A DNA stretch of 49,654 nucleotides from Rhodospirillaceae bacterium bin65 (lineage in GTDB: Bacteria > Pseudomonadota > Alphaproteobacteria > Bin65). The notes under the pieces were generated by a model. It saw only the letters and a program-made list of their open reading frames with translations. It was not told the DNA's origin and did not search any database. The position numbers and the translations under genes were made by a program. Where the stretch lies: the NCBI GenBank assembly GCA_002238725.1, contig MPMX01000031.1, forward strand, positions 1 through 49,654, read 5' to 3'. Every line of letters begins with the position of its first letter. The stretch's first letter is position 1. This document shows, in pieces, positions 1 to 8,679 of this stretch.

Positions 1-65
1 GGGCGGCGTTTGCAGGTGTCGCCGGCGTCCCCGCCGCCGCGTGTCAAGTAATCGGGATAAGCCCC

Positions 66-189
66 CTTCGATACGCCGCCTGCGGCGGCTACTCAGGGTG
101 AGGGAGAGTGTGGTTGACACTGAGAATGACCCCCTCACCCCGAGTAGCCCCGGACGCGTCCGGGGCGTATCGAGGGGCGTATCGAGGGG
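66..189. repeat. REPIN-like inverted pair of palindromic elements (copy 1)
   Basis: Two related GC-rich elements face each other. The one at 66-104 reads TCGATACGCC, a small hairpin (GCCGCC/GGCGGC), then CTACTCAGGGTGAGGG. The one at 131-177 is in the opposite orientation and is built on a perfect palindrome, GCCCCGGACG/CGTCCGGGGC. Its last 12 bases (CGTATCGAGGGG) are duplicated in tandem at 178-189. The same element recurs at 27152-27270, 44069-44168 and 49291-49337. The pair lies downstream of the minus-strand gene that ends at 242, so it may also help end that transcript. No transposase is visible nearby. Confidence 0.75.
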
Positions 190-241
190 CGGCAAGGGTG
201 GGGGACGCTGACATTTTGGATGCCCGTTTCGGAGCATCCCG

Positions 242-1111
242 CTAAATCCCGCGTCCGAGCCAGCGTGCGCCGAGCATGAGCGCCAGAATATGCGCCGGGG
301 CCAGCCGGTCCGGGGCGGCGAACGGGTCGAAACCGCCGCGTTCGAGACGGTCCAGCTGCGCCGCTGCGACCGGCTTCAACACCAGCAATCGATCCGCCGG
401 CCCGCCGGTTCCGGCCACGGCGGCAAGCCGGTCGCGCGCCATCGCCGCCACCGTCCCGGCCGCGGCTCTCACCCCAGGCGTCGCCCGCCGTTCCAGCAAG
501 TCGCCCGGGCCTGCCGCGCCGGCCGCCAGCACCGATTGCGGCAACAACTGCCGGCCCCGGGCGGCATGGAACCCGGTGGCGCGCAGGATGCCGGCAAGCG
601 CCCATCCGGTGCCGAGCGCCCTTGCCGCCTGCCGGGCCGTTTCGCTCGCGTGCCCGTTTTCGGCGGCGGTCGCCATCGCTTCGGCGAGGACGCCGCCGGT
701 CCGTCCGGCATAGTCGGCGAGCGCGTCTTCGTCGGCCATCGGCGCGTCGTCCAGATCCCGCTCGCGCCCGTCGATCAGGTCCGCCAGCAGCGCCGGGTCG
801 AGCCGGCCGGCGCGCAGGGCTGCGGTCAGCGGCGCGGCCACTTCGTGCTGCCTCGCCGGCCCGCCCGCCGCCGCGGTCTCCAGCACCTCGCGCCACCATT
901 GCAGGCGGATCCGCCCAATCGCCGGTTCGCTGACAATCTCGCGGATCCGGGCGGTTTCGGCGTTGAACGCCAGCAGGATCCACAGGGCCGGCCGCTGCCG
1001 GCGCGGCGCGAACAGGGTTGCGAGATAGCGCTCGAAATCGAACCGGCGGGCCTGCCGGCGGCACGATTCGACAGCGCTTTCCGGGGTGATTCTGTTGCCT
1101 TTTTTTTCCAT
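242..1111 (-). CDS. Squalene/phytoene-synthase-fold protein, NDUFAF6-like (complex I assembly factor family)
   Basis: Protein of 289 residues with the trans-isoprenyl-diphosphate synthase fold. The first catalytic DDxxD motif of phytoene synthases is absent: the matching helix reads LAFNAETARIREIVSEP followed by IGRIRLQWWRE. That is the signature of the NDUFAF6 branch, whose mitochondrial members help assemble respiratory complex I and are not thought to make prenyl products. The second motif region survives partly (DLIDGRERDLDD). An NDUFAF3-like gene lies about 1.1 kb away on the same strand, which supports this assignment over a carotenoid or hopanoid enzyme. The ATG at 1111 follows an A-rich leader. 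A role in complex I biogenesis is inferred; the fold and missing motif are seen directly. Confidence 0.85.
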   Translation of the reverse strand: MEKKGNRITPESAVESCRRQARRFDFERYLATLFAPRRQRPALWILLAFNAETARIREIVSEPAIGRIRLQWWREVLETAAAGGPARQHEVAAPLTAALRAGRLDPALLADLIDGRERDLDDAPMADEDALADYAGRTGGVLAEAMATAAENGHASETARQAARALGTGWALAGILRATGFHAARGRQLLPQSVLAAGAAGPGDLLERRATPGVRAAAGTVAAMARDRLAAVAGTGGPADRLLVLKPVAAAQLDRLERGGFDPFAAPDRLAPAHILALMLGARWLGRGI

Positions 1112-1190
1112 AGATGCAGATTAGGAACAGCAACAGTGCGCGGCAGGCGGCCGGGCTCGGCTGGTGTGTGACTTGTCTTGGGGAGACATT

Positions 1191-1808
1191 ATGGCTGCTA
1201 TTCTGACAAAGCTAAGCAACACGGTGATTGCCGGCATCGTGGCGCTCATCGTTATGTTTGTCATCGTCGGCGCCACGGCCGGCGGCGGCGTGTTCGACCA
1301 TAGCTGGTGGAACTTCCTGTTCCGCTACCTGCACGTCCTCTCGGGCGTCATGTGGATCGGCCTGTTGTATTATTTCAACTTCGTCCAGATCCCCAACATG
1401 CCGAACATTCCGGACGAGCAGAAGCCGGCAATCGGCAAGGTGATCGCGCCGGCGGCCCTGTTCTGGTTCCGCTGGGCCGCCATGTCGACGATCGTCACCG
1501 GCCTGATCGTGGCCCTGATGCAGGGATATCTCGTCGACGCCATCGCGATCGGCTTCACCGACGGCGGCAACAGCACGCCGATCGGCATCGGCATGTGGCT
1601 GGGCGCGATCATGTGGTTCAACGTCTGGTTCGTCATCTGGCCGAACCAGAAGCGGGCGCTCGGCATCGTCGAGGCCGACGCCGATTCGAAAGCCAAATCG
1701 GCGCGCACGGCCATGCTGTTCTCGCGCACCAACACGCTGCTTTCGGTCCCCATGCTGTTCTGCATGGTGGCGCAGCAGAACGCCGGCTTCGTCGGCTTCG
1801 GCGGATAG
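1191..1808 (+). CDS. Urate hydroxylase PuuD N-terminal-domain-like membrane protein
   Basis: Integral membrane protein of 205 residues with about five hydrophobic segments (roughly 11-33, 42-62, 82-108, 125-145 and 178-198). The segment RYLHVLSGVMWIGLLYYFN resembles the Urate_ox_N (DUF989) membrane domain of PuuD, where the conserved His may bind haem. Full PuuD proteins carry an additional C-terminal cytochrome c domain, which is missing here, so urate oxidation is unproven. The ATG at 1191 follows GGGGAGAC and is preferred to the upstream in-frame codon at 1164. The gene stands alone on the plus strand between two minus-strand genes and ends in a strong hairpin at 1856-1888. Confidence 0.65.
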   Translation: MAAILTKLSNTVIAGIVALIVMFVIVGATAGGGVFDHSWWNFLFRYLHVLSGVMWIGLLYYFNFVQIPNMPNIPDEQKPAIGKVIAPAALFWFRWAAMSTIVTGLIVALMQGYLVDAIAIGFTDGGNSTPIGIGMWLGAIMWFNVWFVIWPNQKRALGIVEADADSKAKSARTAMLFSRTNTLLSVPMLFCMVAQQNAGFVGFGG

Positions 1809-1855
1809 CGGCGCCATCCCGGATAGGGGGCCGGTCCCGAACCGGTCCCGGCCTT

Positions 1856-1888
1856 GACACGGGCTCCGGCGTTGCCGGGGCCCGTGTC
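1856..1888 (+). terminator. Stem-loop terminator of the PuuD-like gene
   Basis: The arms are GACACGGGCTCCGGC and GCCGGGGCCCGTGTC around a GTT loop: 15 pairs, one of them a U-G wobble. TCTTT follows on the plus strand. It starts 47 bases after the stop codon at 1808 and is the clearest element in the 1809-2229 gap, which otherwise holds only the repeat at 2041-2139. Confidence 0.75.
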
Positions 1889-2040
1889 TCTTTGCGCACG
1901 CGGCTGTTCCGTCTCCCGCCCCGTATGCCGGTATGGACGGAGAGACCGTAGGGTAGGGGCTCAAACGGGAAAAATATTGGTGAATTCTCGTTTGCGGCCT
2001 ACCGCCCTTCCGATGGCCAACGCCGTTTATCATCCCTCAG

Positions 2041-2139
2041 TGCCGCCCCGGATGGAGCGAAGCGGAAATCCGGGGTGCAGAGTCGCCCGGCAAGGCCTCG
2101 CTCCACGGCTCTGGGCCCCGGATTAAATCCGGGGCGGCA
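2041..2139. repeat. Inverted-repeat element bounded by 13-bp arms
   Basis: TGCCGCCCCGGAT at 2041-2053 is the exact inverse of ATCCGGGGCGGCA at 2127-2139. The interior holds further complementary words (GCAGAG near 2077 and CTCTG near 2109), so the whole unit of about 99 bp can fold. The left arm continues as GGAGCGAAGCGGA. A similar start, GCCGCCCCGGACGGAGCG, appears at the right edge of the window (49624-49654), which suggests a dispersed family. It contains no ORF. Confidence 0.65.
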
Positions 2140-2229
2140 TCGTTGGTTATCGGACGTCGCCGGATGAGCGGCTCCAGCATTTTTCGCTGGCCTCCTCCCG
2201 CCGTCGGTTCGCACCGATGCTCTCTCCGG

Positions 2230-2610
2230 TCAGCCGCCCGGCAATGCCATCAGCGCCGCGCCGACGGCCCGGCCCTCGCCGGCCAGCAGATTGTAGGTCC
2301 GGCAGGCGGCCCCGGTGTCCATCGCCTCGACGGCGAGGCCGGCTTCCCGGAGCGCCTCGCGGGTGGCCGGCGGGATCGACGCAGCACCGGCGCCGAGGCC
2401 GAGGATCAGCAGTTCCATCGCTTCTTCGGCAAAGGCGGCAGTCAGCGCTTCGGCATCGAGGTCGGCAAGGTCGCCGCAGTCCCAGGAGACGGCCCGGTCC
2501 GTCAAAATCAGGACTGACCCGGCCCACCGCTCGCCGCCGATGCGGAAGCCGCCGGGGCCGTAACTCTCGACGAAAGGCCGCTCGCCGCGCGCCGCCTCGG
2601 TCAGTTCCAT
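2230..2610 (-). CDS. Mth938-like domain protein, NDUFAF3-like
   Basis: Protein of 126 residues that fits the whole Mth938/DUF498 domain. It has the family signature ESYGPGGFRIGGERW near residues 15-29, then the alternating strands SVLILTD and LLILGLGAG. Human NDUFAF3 belongs to this family and helps assemble complex I. In alphaproteobacteria the gene is commonly found beside sec genes, as here: the ATG at 2610 lies 21 bases after the secF stop, so the two are probably cotranscribed. No catalytic residues are known for the family. Family assignment is firm; the complex I role is inferred from the mitochondrial homologue and from the NDUFAF6-like neighbour. Confidence 0.85.
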   Translation of the reverse strand: MELTEAARGERPFVESYGPGGFRIGGERWAGSVLILTDRAVSWDCGDLADLDAEALTAAFAEEAMELLILGLGAGAASIPPATREALREAGLAVEAMDTGAACRTYNLLAGEGRAVGAALMALPGG

Positions 2611-2631
2611 CGGCCTGTCGGCGGGCGCCGC

Positions 2632-3585
2632 CTAGCCGGCAGCGGCCTCGGCGGCGTCGCCGGAATCGCCCGACCGGCCGAGCCGCTTGATGCGCAGAAT
2701 CAGCAACAGCGGCACCGCCAGGCAGATCGACGAATAGGTGCCGACGACCACGCCCCAGATCAGGGCGATGGAAAAGCCGCGGATCACCTCGCCGCCCAGG
2801 AAGAACAGGGCGAGCAGCGCCAGCAGGGTCGTCAGGCTGGTCAGCACCGTGCGCGACAGGGTGTCGTTGAGCGACAGGTTCATCAGGTCCGGCATCGCCA
2901 TTTTCTTGTATTTGCGCAGGTTCTCGCGCACCCGGTCGAACACCACCACCGTGTCGTTGATCGAATAGCCCGCGATGGTCAGCACCGCGGCCACGGTCGA
3001 CAGGTTGAATTCGAACTGGAACAGGCTGAACAGGCCGATGGTGAGCAGCACATCGTGGGTACGCGCCGCCACGGCGGCGATGGCGACCTGCCATTCGAAC
3101 CGGAACCACACATAGGCCATGATCGCGAGCAGCGCGAGCACGGTCGCGATGATGCCGGCCTCGATCAGCTCGGCGCCGACCTTCGGGCCGACGAACTCCT
3201 CGCGCCCGACGCGGAAATTCTTGCCCAGCGCCGCCGTCACCGCTTCGATCGCCAGCATCTGGCGCTTGTTGTCGCCCGGCTGCTTCTCGACCCGGATCAG
3301 CACTTCTGATTCCTTGCCGAAATTCTGGATCGAGACTTCGCCCAGGCCGAGCGCGTTGAGCCGGCTCCGCAGTCCGGCGACATCGGCCGGCTTCTCCGCG
3401 CCCTTGTCGTCCAGCGCGGTCACCTGAAGCAGGATGCCGCCCTTGAAGTCGATGCCGAAATTGAGGCCCTGGCCAAAAAACACGGCGGCGCTGAGAACCA
3501 GCAGGGCGACCGAAAACGCCAGGTAGATCGCGCGGAACCGGACGAAAGGAACTGTCGTGCCGGCCGGCACCAGACGAAGCAACAT
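2632..3585 (-). CDS. secF: Protein translocase subunit SecF
   Basis: Protein of 317 residues, normal for SecF. SecDF uses proton motive force to pull exported proteins through SecYEG from the periplasmic side. An N-terminal membrane segment (about 18-38) leads into GLNFGIDFKGGILLQV, the conserved entry to the periplasmic domain. A cluster of five membrane helices follows from about residue 130, with the RND-type sequence AGYSINDTVVVFDRVREN. The C-terminus is short and Ala-rich. secD normally lies immediately upstream, but that position holds apaG 42 bases away, so secD must be elsewhere. The NDUFAF3-like gene follows directly. Confidence 0.95.
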   Translation of the reverse strand: MLLRLVPAGTTVPFVRFRAIYLAFSVALLVLSAAVFFGQGLNFGIDFKGGILLQVTALDDKGAEKPADVAGLRSRLNALGLGEVSIQNFGKESEVLIRVEKQPGDNKRQMLAIEAVTAALGKNFRVGREEFVGPKVGAELIEAGIIATVLALLAIMAYVWFRFEWQVAIAAVAARTHDVLLTIGLFSLFQFEFNLSTVAAVLTIAGYSINDTVVVFDRVRENLRKYKKMAMPDLMNLSLNDTLSRTVLTSLTTLLALLALFFLGGEVIRGFSIALIWGVVVGTYSSICLAVPLLLILRIKRLGRSGDSGDAAEAAAG

Positions 3586-3627
3586 GAGGCGATTTCTCCG
3601 TAGGCCTATCGGGCGCCCGACGAGCGC

Positions 3628-4020
3628 CTAATGGACCATGTTGCGGACGAAGGGGCTGTCCAGCGAGAACATGGGAATGCGGACATCGAACCGGCTGCCG
3701 TCGTCGCGCGTCATCTCATAGGCGCCGACCATGAAACCGGAGGGTGTGTTGAGCGGACAGCCGCTGGTGTATTCGAAACTCTGGCCCGGTTCCAGCACCG
3801 GCTGCTCGCCGACCACGCCGGGGCCGCGGACTTCCTGTTGCTGGCCCGCCGCGTCGGTGATCCGCCAATGCCGGTTGAGCAGCTGGACCCGTTCGCCGCC
3901 CTCGTTGCTGATCGTCACGGTGTAGGCCCAGACATAGCGGTTCTCATCGGGCTCCGACTGCTCTTCGAGATAGATCGGTTTGACCGAAACGAGGATATCG
4001 GCCGTCTTTTCCGAATACAT
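3628..4020 (-). CDS. apaG: Co2+/Mg2+ efflux protein ApaG
   Basis: Protein of 130 residues forming a single ApaG (DUF525) beta-sandwich domain. Family hallmarks include [46 protein letters not shown] and [18 protein letters not shown]. ApaG is linked genetically to cobalt resistance and diadenosine tetraphosphate levels in enterobacteria; its biochemistry is still poorly defined. The ATG at 4020 is chosen because the family begins just before the [10 protein letters not shown] strand; the frame stays open further upstream, but that part opposes cmk and has no family match. No strong Shine-Dalgarno is visible. It probably heads an apaG-secF-NDUFAF3-like transcript and is divergent from cmk. Confidence 0.93.
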   Translation of the reverse strand: MYSEKTADILVSVKPIYLEEQSEPDENRYVWAYTVTISNEGGERVQLLNRHWRITDAAGQQQEVRGPGVVGEQPVLEPGQSFEYTSGCPLNTPSGFMVGAYEMTRDDGSRFDVRIPMFSLDSPFVRNMVH

Positions 4021-4181
4021 CGTCAGAAACTTGGCTGCGAAAGTTAACGCCGGGTATGTAGGCAAAATCGGTGCGCTGTCGAGACGGCATCTTCGTGCAG
4101 CGCTCCGGCGGTACCGATTCCGCAAAGGTAAAAAATGCATTAGCTTCGGCGGCATTCGGTAAAGCCCGGCGCCCTGTCCCA

Positions 4182-4217
4182 TCCCCTGTCCTGTCCCCTG
4201 TCCTGTCCCCTGTCCTG
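4182..4217 (+). repeat. 12-bp tandem repeat abutting the cmk start
   Basis: Three exact head-to-tail copies of TCCCCTGTCCTG lie at 4182-4193, 4194-4205 and 4206-4217. A decayed fourth copy, TCCCATGTCCG, contains the ATG proposed for cmk. The array fills the place where a ribosome-binding site would be expected and no purine-rich site is present. Copy number could vary by slippage. Confidence 0.85.
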
Positions 4218-4221
4218 TCCC

Positions 4222-4950
4222 ATGTCCGATTCCCGGTCCGATCCCCAGCCCAAAACCGTGTCCGAAGCCGTGTCCCCGTCCTCGCTCGTTATCGCCATCG
4301 ACGGCCCGGCCGCCGCCGGCAAGGGCACGCTGGCGCGGCGGCTCGCCGAGGCGCTGGGCCTGGCCTGCCTGGACTCGGGCGCGCTTTACCGGGCGGTCGG
4401 GCTGGCCGTCCTGCGCGCCGGCGGCGATCCGGCCGACGAAGCGACGGCTGCCGCCGCGGCCGGGACGCTGGATACCGGCCGCCTTTCCGACCCGGCCCTG
4501 CGCACGCCCGAAGCGGGCGATGCCGCCTCCAAGGTCGCCGCATTTCCCTCGGTCAGGGAAGCCCTGCTCGAATTCCAGCGCCGATTTGCCCGCGAGCCGC
4601 CCGCCGGCTGCCGCGGCGCGGTGCTCGACGGCCGGGATATCGGCACCGTCGTGTGCCCGGACGCTCCGGTGAAAATTTTCGTCACCGCCAGTCCGGACGA
4701 AAGGGCGCGCCGCCGTTTTGCAGAGTTGCAGGCCGCCGGGGCGGAGGCTATATACGCCGCTGTCCTGAGCGAGTTGAGGGAGCGCGACGGCCGCGACAGC
4801 AGCCGCGCCGTAGCGCCGCTGAAGCCCGCCGACGACGCGGCAATTCTCGATACCAGTGCGCTGGACGCCGAAACGGCGTTCCGCGCGGCGCTGGATATCG
4901 TGGCGCAGCGCGCGCCCGGATGGCGAAGGCTCGTGCAGGATGTCCGGTAA
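4222..4950 (+). CDS. cmk: Cytidylate kinase
   Basis: Phosphorylates CMP and dCMP with ATP in pyrimidine nucleotide metabolism; cytosolic. The P-loop is [17 protein letters not shown] near residues 28-44, followed by the family sequence [32 protein letters not shown] lies near 132-151, and the adjacent segment reads DERARRR. The 242-residue length is slightly long because of about 22 extra N-terminal residues made of a Ser/Pro-rich, repeat-like peptide. The first ATG (4222) sits inside a degenerate 12-bp repeat, so in-frame GTG codons at 4258 or 4270 are credible alternative starts. rpsA follows 131 bases later, as is usual in proteobacteria. Confidence 0.92.
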   Translation: MSDSRSDPQPKTVSEAVSPSSLVIAIDGPAAAGKGTLARRLAEALGLACLDSGALYRAVGLAVLRAGGDPADEATAAAAAGTLDTGRLSDPALRTPEAGDAASKVAAFPSVREALLEFQRRFAREPPAGCRGAVLDGRDIGTVVCPDAPVKIFVTASPDERARRRFAELQAAGAEAIYAAVLSELRERDGRDSSRAVAPLKPADDAAILDTSALDAETAFRAALDIVAQRAPGWRRLVQDVR

Positions 4951-5081
4951 AGGCAACGCAACGGCGCTGCATTCCGACCCGGCCTGACGGCGGACCGATT
5001 GGGGATCCGCCCGTCAGGAAGCGCTCCGTCGGGACTGCAGCCAGGAAGCCGGCCGGAAAACGAGAGGACATCCGGAAACCC

Positions 5082-6785
<1,704 letters not shown>

Positions 6786-6823
6786 GGCACCGGTCTTCGC
6801 CGGTCCGGGCGCCGCGGCGGCTT

Positions 6824-6845
6824 CAGGCCGGCAAATGCCGGCCTG
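6824..6845 (+). terminator. Perfect hairpin after rpsA
   Basis: CAGGCCGGCA and TGCCGGCCTG form a perfect 10-bp stem around AA, 38 bases after the rpsA stop. No T-run follows, so it may protect the 3' end or act with Rho. The rest of 6786-7043 holds no gene. It ends in an AT-rich stretch at 6965-7000, which is the likely promoter region for dcd, though no clear -35/-10 pair stands out. Confidence 0.5.
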
Positions 6846-7043
6846 GCGGCGGCGGGACGGTGGAAATGTGGATTGCGTGAATTGGGTGCGTAACCGGTGC
6901 AACGCCCGACGTTTCAACGTTTTTCCGCAGAGAGTCCTTCGGGAAATCGGCCGGAAAAATGCCGGATCGATTGGAATAACTTACTGATTTAACTGATTTT
7001 TCGGCTATGGCATGGTGTGCGGAGCCGTTAGCCGGACTGCGCC

Positions 7044-8222
7044 ATGGAAACCCGACCGATCCCAGCGGGCGATAACGACCTGTTTGGTTCCGACACCCCC
7101 GACACTGCCGCCGAGGGCGACAGGGCGCGGCAGAACACCGGCATCTATCCGTCCCAGGAGATCGAGGAGTTGATCCGGGTCCGGAAGATTCTGGCCGCGC
7201 CGCCGATCGCCGACCCGCAGATCCAGCCGGCCAGCCTCGATCTCCGTCTCGGCCGGACCGCGTACCGGGTGAACGCCAGTTTCCTGCCCGGGCCGGACCA
7301 CAGCGTCAGGCAGCGCATCGACGCGTTCGCGCAATATGAGATCGACCTCGCCGAAGGCGGCGTCCTCGAACAGGGGCATGTCTACATCGTGCCGCTGCTG
7401 GAGCAGCTCGATCTGCCCAGGCCGTTGAGCGCCTACGCCAATCCGAAGAGTTCGGCGGGACGGCTGGACATCTTCACCCGGGTGATCACCGACCGTTCGA
7501 CGGCGTTCGACCGTATCGCCGCGGGGTACTGCGGCGCGCTGTACGCCGAAATCTCGCCGCGCACTTTCAGCGTGCGGGTGCAGACCGGAACGCGGTTGAA
7601 CCAGCTCAGGATACGCCGGGGCGCGCCGACCCTCAGCAAGACGGCGATGCGTGCGCTGCAGACGGAGCGGAAGCTGTCCACCGACGGGTCGGAAATCAAG
7701 CTGGAGGGCGACAAGCTCAACATATCGCTCGACCTCGGCGGCAGCGGGCCGGACGCAATCGTCGGCTACAAGGCGAAAAAGAACTGCGACGTGATCGACG
7801 TCGAAAGGGTCGGGCACTATCCGGCGGCGGATTTCTGGGAGCCGATCCGCGCGCCAGCGGACGGCGGTTTCGTCCTCAATGTCGACGATTTCTACATCCT
7901 GGCGTCGAAGGAAGCGGTCTCCGTGCCGCCGGACCATGCCGCCGAAATGATCCCCTACGATACGCTGGTCGGCGAGTTCCGGGTCCACTATGCCGGCTTC
8001 TTCGACCCCGGCTTCGGCAGCCCGGAAGCCGGCGGGACCGGCAGCCGCGCCGTCCTCGAAGTCCGGCCCCACGAGGTGCCCTTCTTCGTCGAGGACGGGC
8101 AGGTCGTCGGCCGGCTGGTTTACGAGCGGCTGCGCGCCGTGCCGGATCGGCTCTACGGCACGGAGATGGGCTCCAACTACCAGGCCCAGGGGTTGCGCCT
8201 GAGCAAGCATTTCCGCATGTAG
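7044..8222 (+). CDS. dcd: Two-domain 2'-deoxycytidine 5'-triphosphate deaminase
   Basis: Protein of 392 residues, about twice the size of the E. coli dCTP deaminase. The first half carries the dUTPase/Dcd-like fold with IQPASLDLRLGRTAYRV, PLSAYANPKSSAGRLDIFTR and a following TDRSTAFDRIAAGYCGALY. The second half repeats the fold in diverged form (ILASKEAVSVPPDHAAEMIP, then VHYAGFFDPGFG). This duplicated form is common in alphaproteobacteria and makes dUTP from dCTP for thymidylate synthesis. Which half is catalytic is not decided by sequence reading, although the first keeps more polar conserved positions. The ATG at 7044 directly precedes a disordered N-terminus of about 30 residues. Confidence 0.88.
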   Translation: METRPIPAGDNDLFGSDTPDTAAEGDRARQNTGIYPSQEIEELIRVRKILAAPPIADPQIQPASLDLRLGRTAYRVNASFLPGPDHSVRQRIDAFAQYEIDLAEGGVLEQGHVYIVPLLEQLDLPRPLSAYANPKSSAGRLDIFTRVITDRSTAFDRIAAGYCGALYAEISPRTFSVRVQTGTRLNQLRIRRGAPTLSKTAMRALQTERKLSTDGSEIKLEGDKLNISLDLGGSGPDAIVGYKAKKNCDVIDVERVGHYPAADFWEPIRAPADGGFVLNVDDFYILASKEAVSVPPDHAAEMIPYDTLVGEFRVHYAGFFDPGFGSPEAGGTGSRAVLEVRPHEVPFFVEDGQVVGRLVYERLRAVPDRLYGTEMGSNYQAQGLRLSKHFRM

Positions 8223-8285
8223 CGGCCGGCCGGCGCCGCAAGTCCGGCCATCCCCGAACATTCCCCCACCGATGGATCGAGACCG

Positions 8286-8603
8286 ATGACCCCTGCCGAA
8301 GACGCCGCGCTGAACGCCGGCACCAGCGAAATTGCCGCCCCCGAAGCTCCGGCAAGTCCCGGCCGGGCCGGCGGCATCGCCGGCGATATCCTGCGCGCCT
8401 ATGTCGAGCGCATCGAGCGTCTCGAGGAGGAGAAAAAGGCGCTCGCCGCCGATATCCGCGAGGTCTATGCCGAGGCGAAGGGCAACGGCTACGATCCCAA
8501 GATCATGCGCAAGCTGATCGCCCTGCGCCGCATCGACCAGACCGACCGCCGGGAGCAGGAGGAACTGCTCGATGTCTACCGCCGCGCGATCGGGATGATG
8601 TGA
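8286..8603 (+). CDS. gapR: GapR-family nucleoid-associated DNA-binding protein (DUF2312)
   Basis: Protein of 105 residues. The first 25 are Ala/Pro-rich and disordered. The rest matches the DUF2312/GapR domain: a helix containing LRAYVERIERLEEEKKALA, then IREVYAEAKGNGYDPKIMRK and LIALRRIDQTDRREQEELLD. In Caulobacter, GapR forms a dimer-of-dimers clamp on overtwisted DNA ahead of polymerases and is needed for normal replication. The motif EAKGNGYDPK is essentially invariant in the family. It lies 63 bases after dcd in the same direction and could share its transcript. The symbol is given by family membership. Confidence 0.9.
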   Translation: MTPAEDAALNAGTSEIAAPEAPASPGRAGGIAGDILRAYVERIERLEEEKKALAADIREVYAEAKGNGYDPKIMRKLIALRRIDQTDRREQEELLDVYRRAIGMM

Positions 8604-8679
8604 GGGCGTCCCCTTCCAGCCGATTGCGGCCTTGCGGTATGGTGGCGGCTCTTTGCAGGCAGGAAAGCGGGACCGCGCC

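Noticed and set aside
1..51. Possible 3' end of a gene entering from the left
   Set aside because: A frame is open to TAA at 49-51, but 16 codons with low-complexity Pro/Arg content cannot be assigned to anything.
242..1111. True phytoene or squalene synthase
   Set aside because: The first aspartate-rich motif is replaced by NAETARI and the rest follows the NDUFAF6 pattern, so prenyl-transfer activity is unlikely.
4071..5081. Long in-frame extension upstream of rpsA
   Set aside because: It runs through cmk in another frame and is Arg/Pro-rich shadow sequence. S1 family homology starts at 5082, where a ribosome site is present.
6786..7043. ihfB downstream of rpsA
   Set aside because: The expected IHF-beta frame is absent; only a hairpin and an AT-rich stretch occur.
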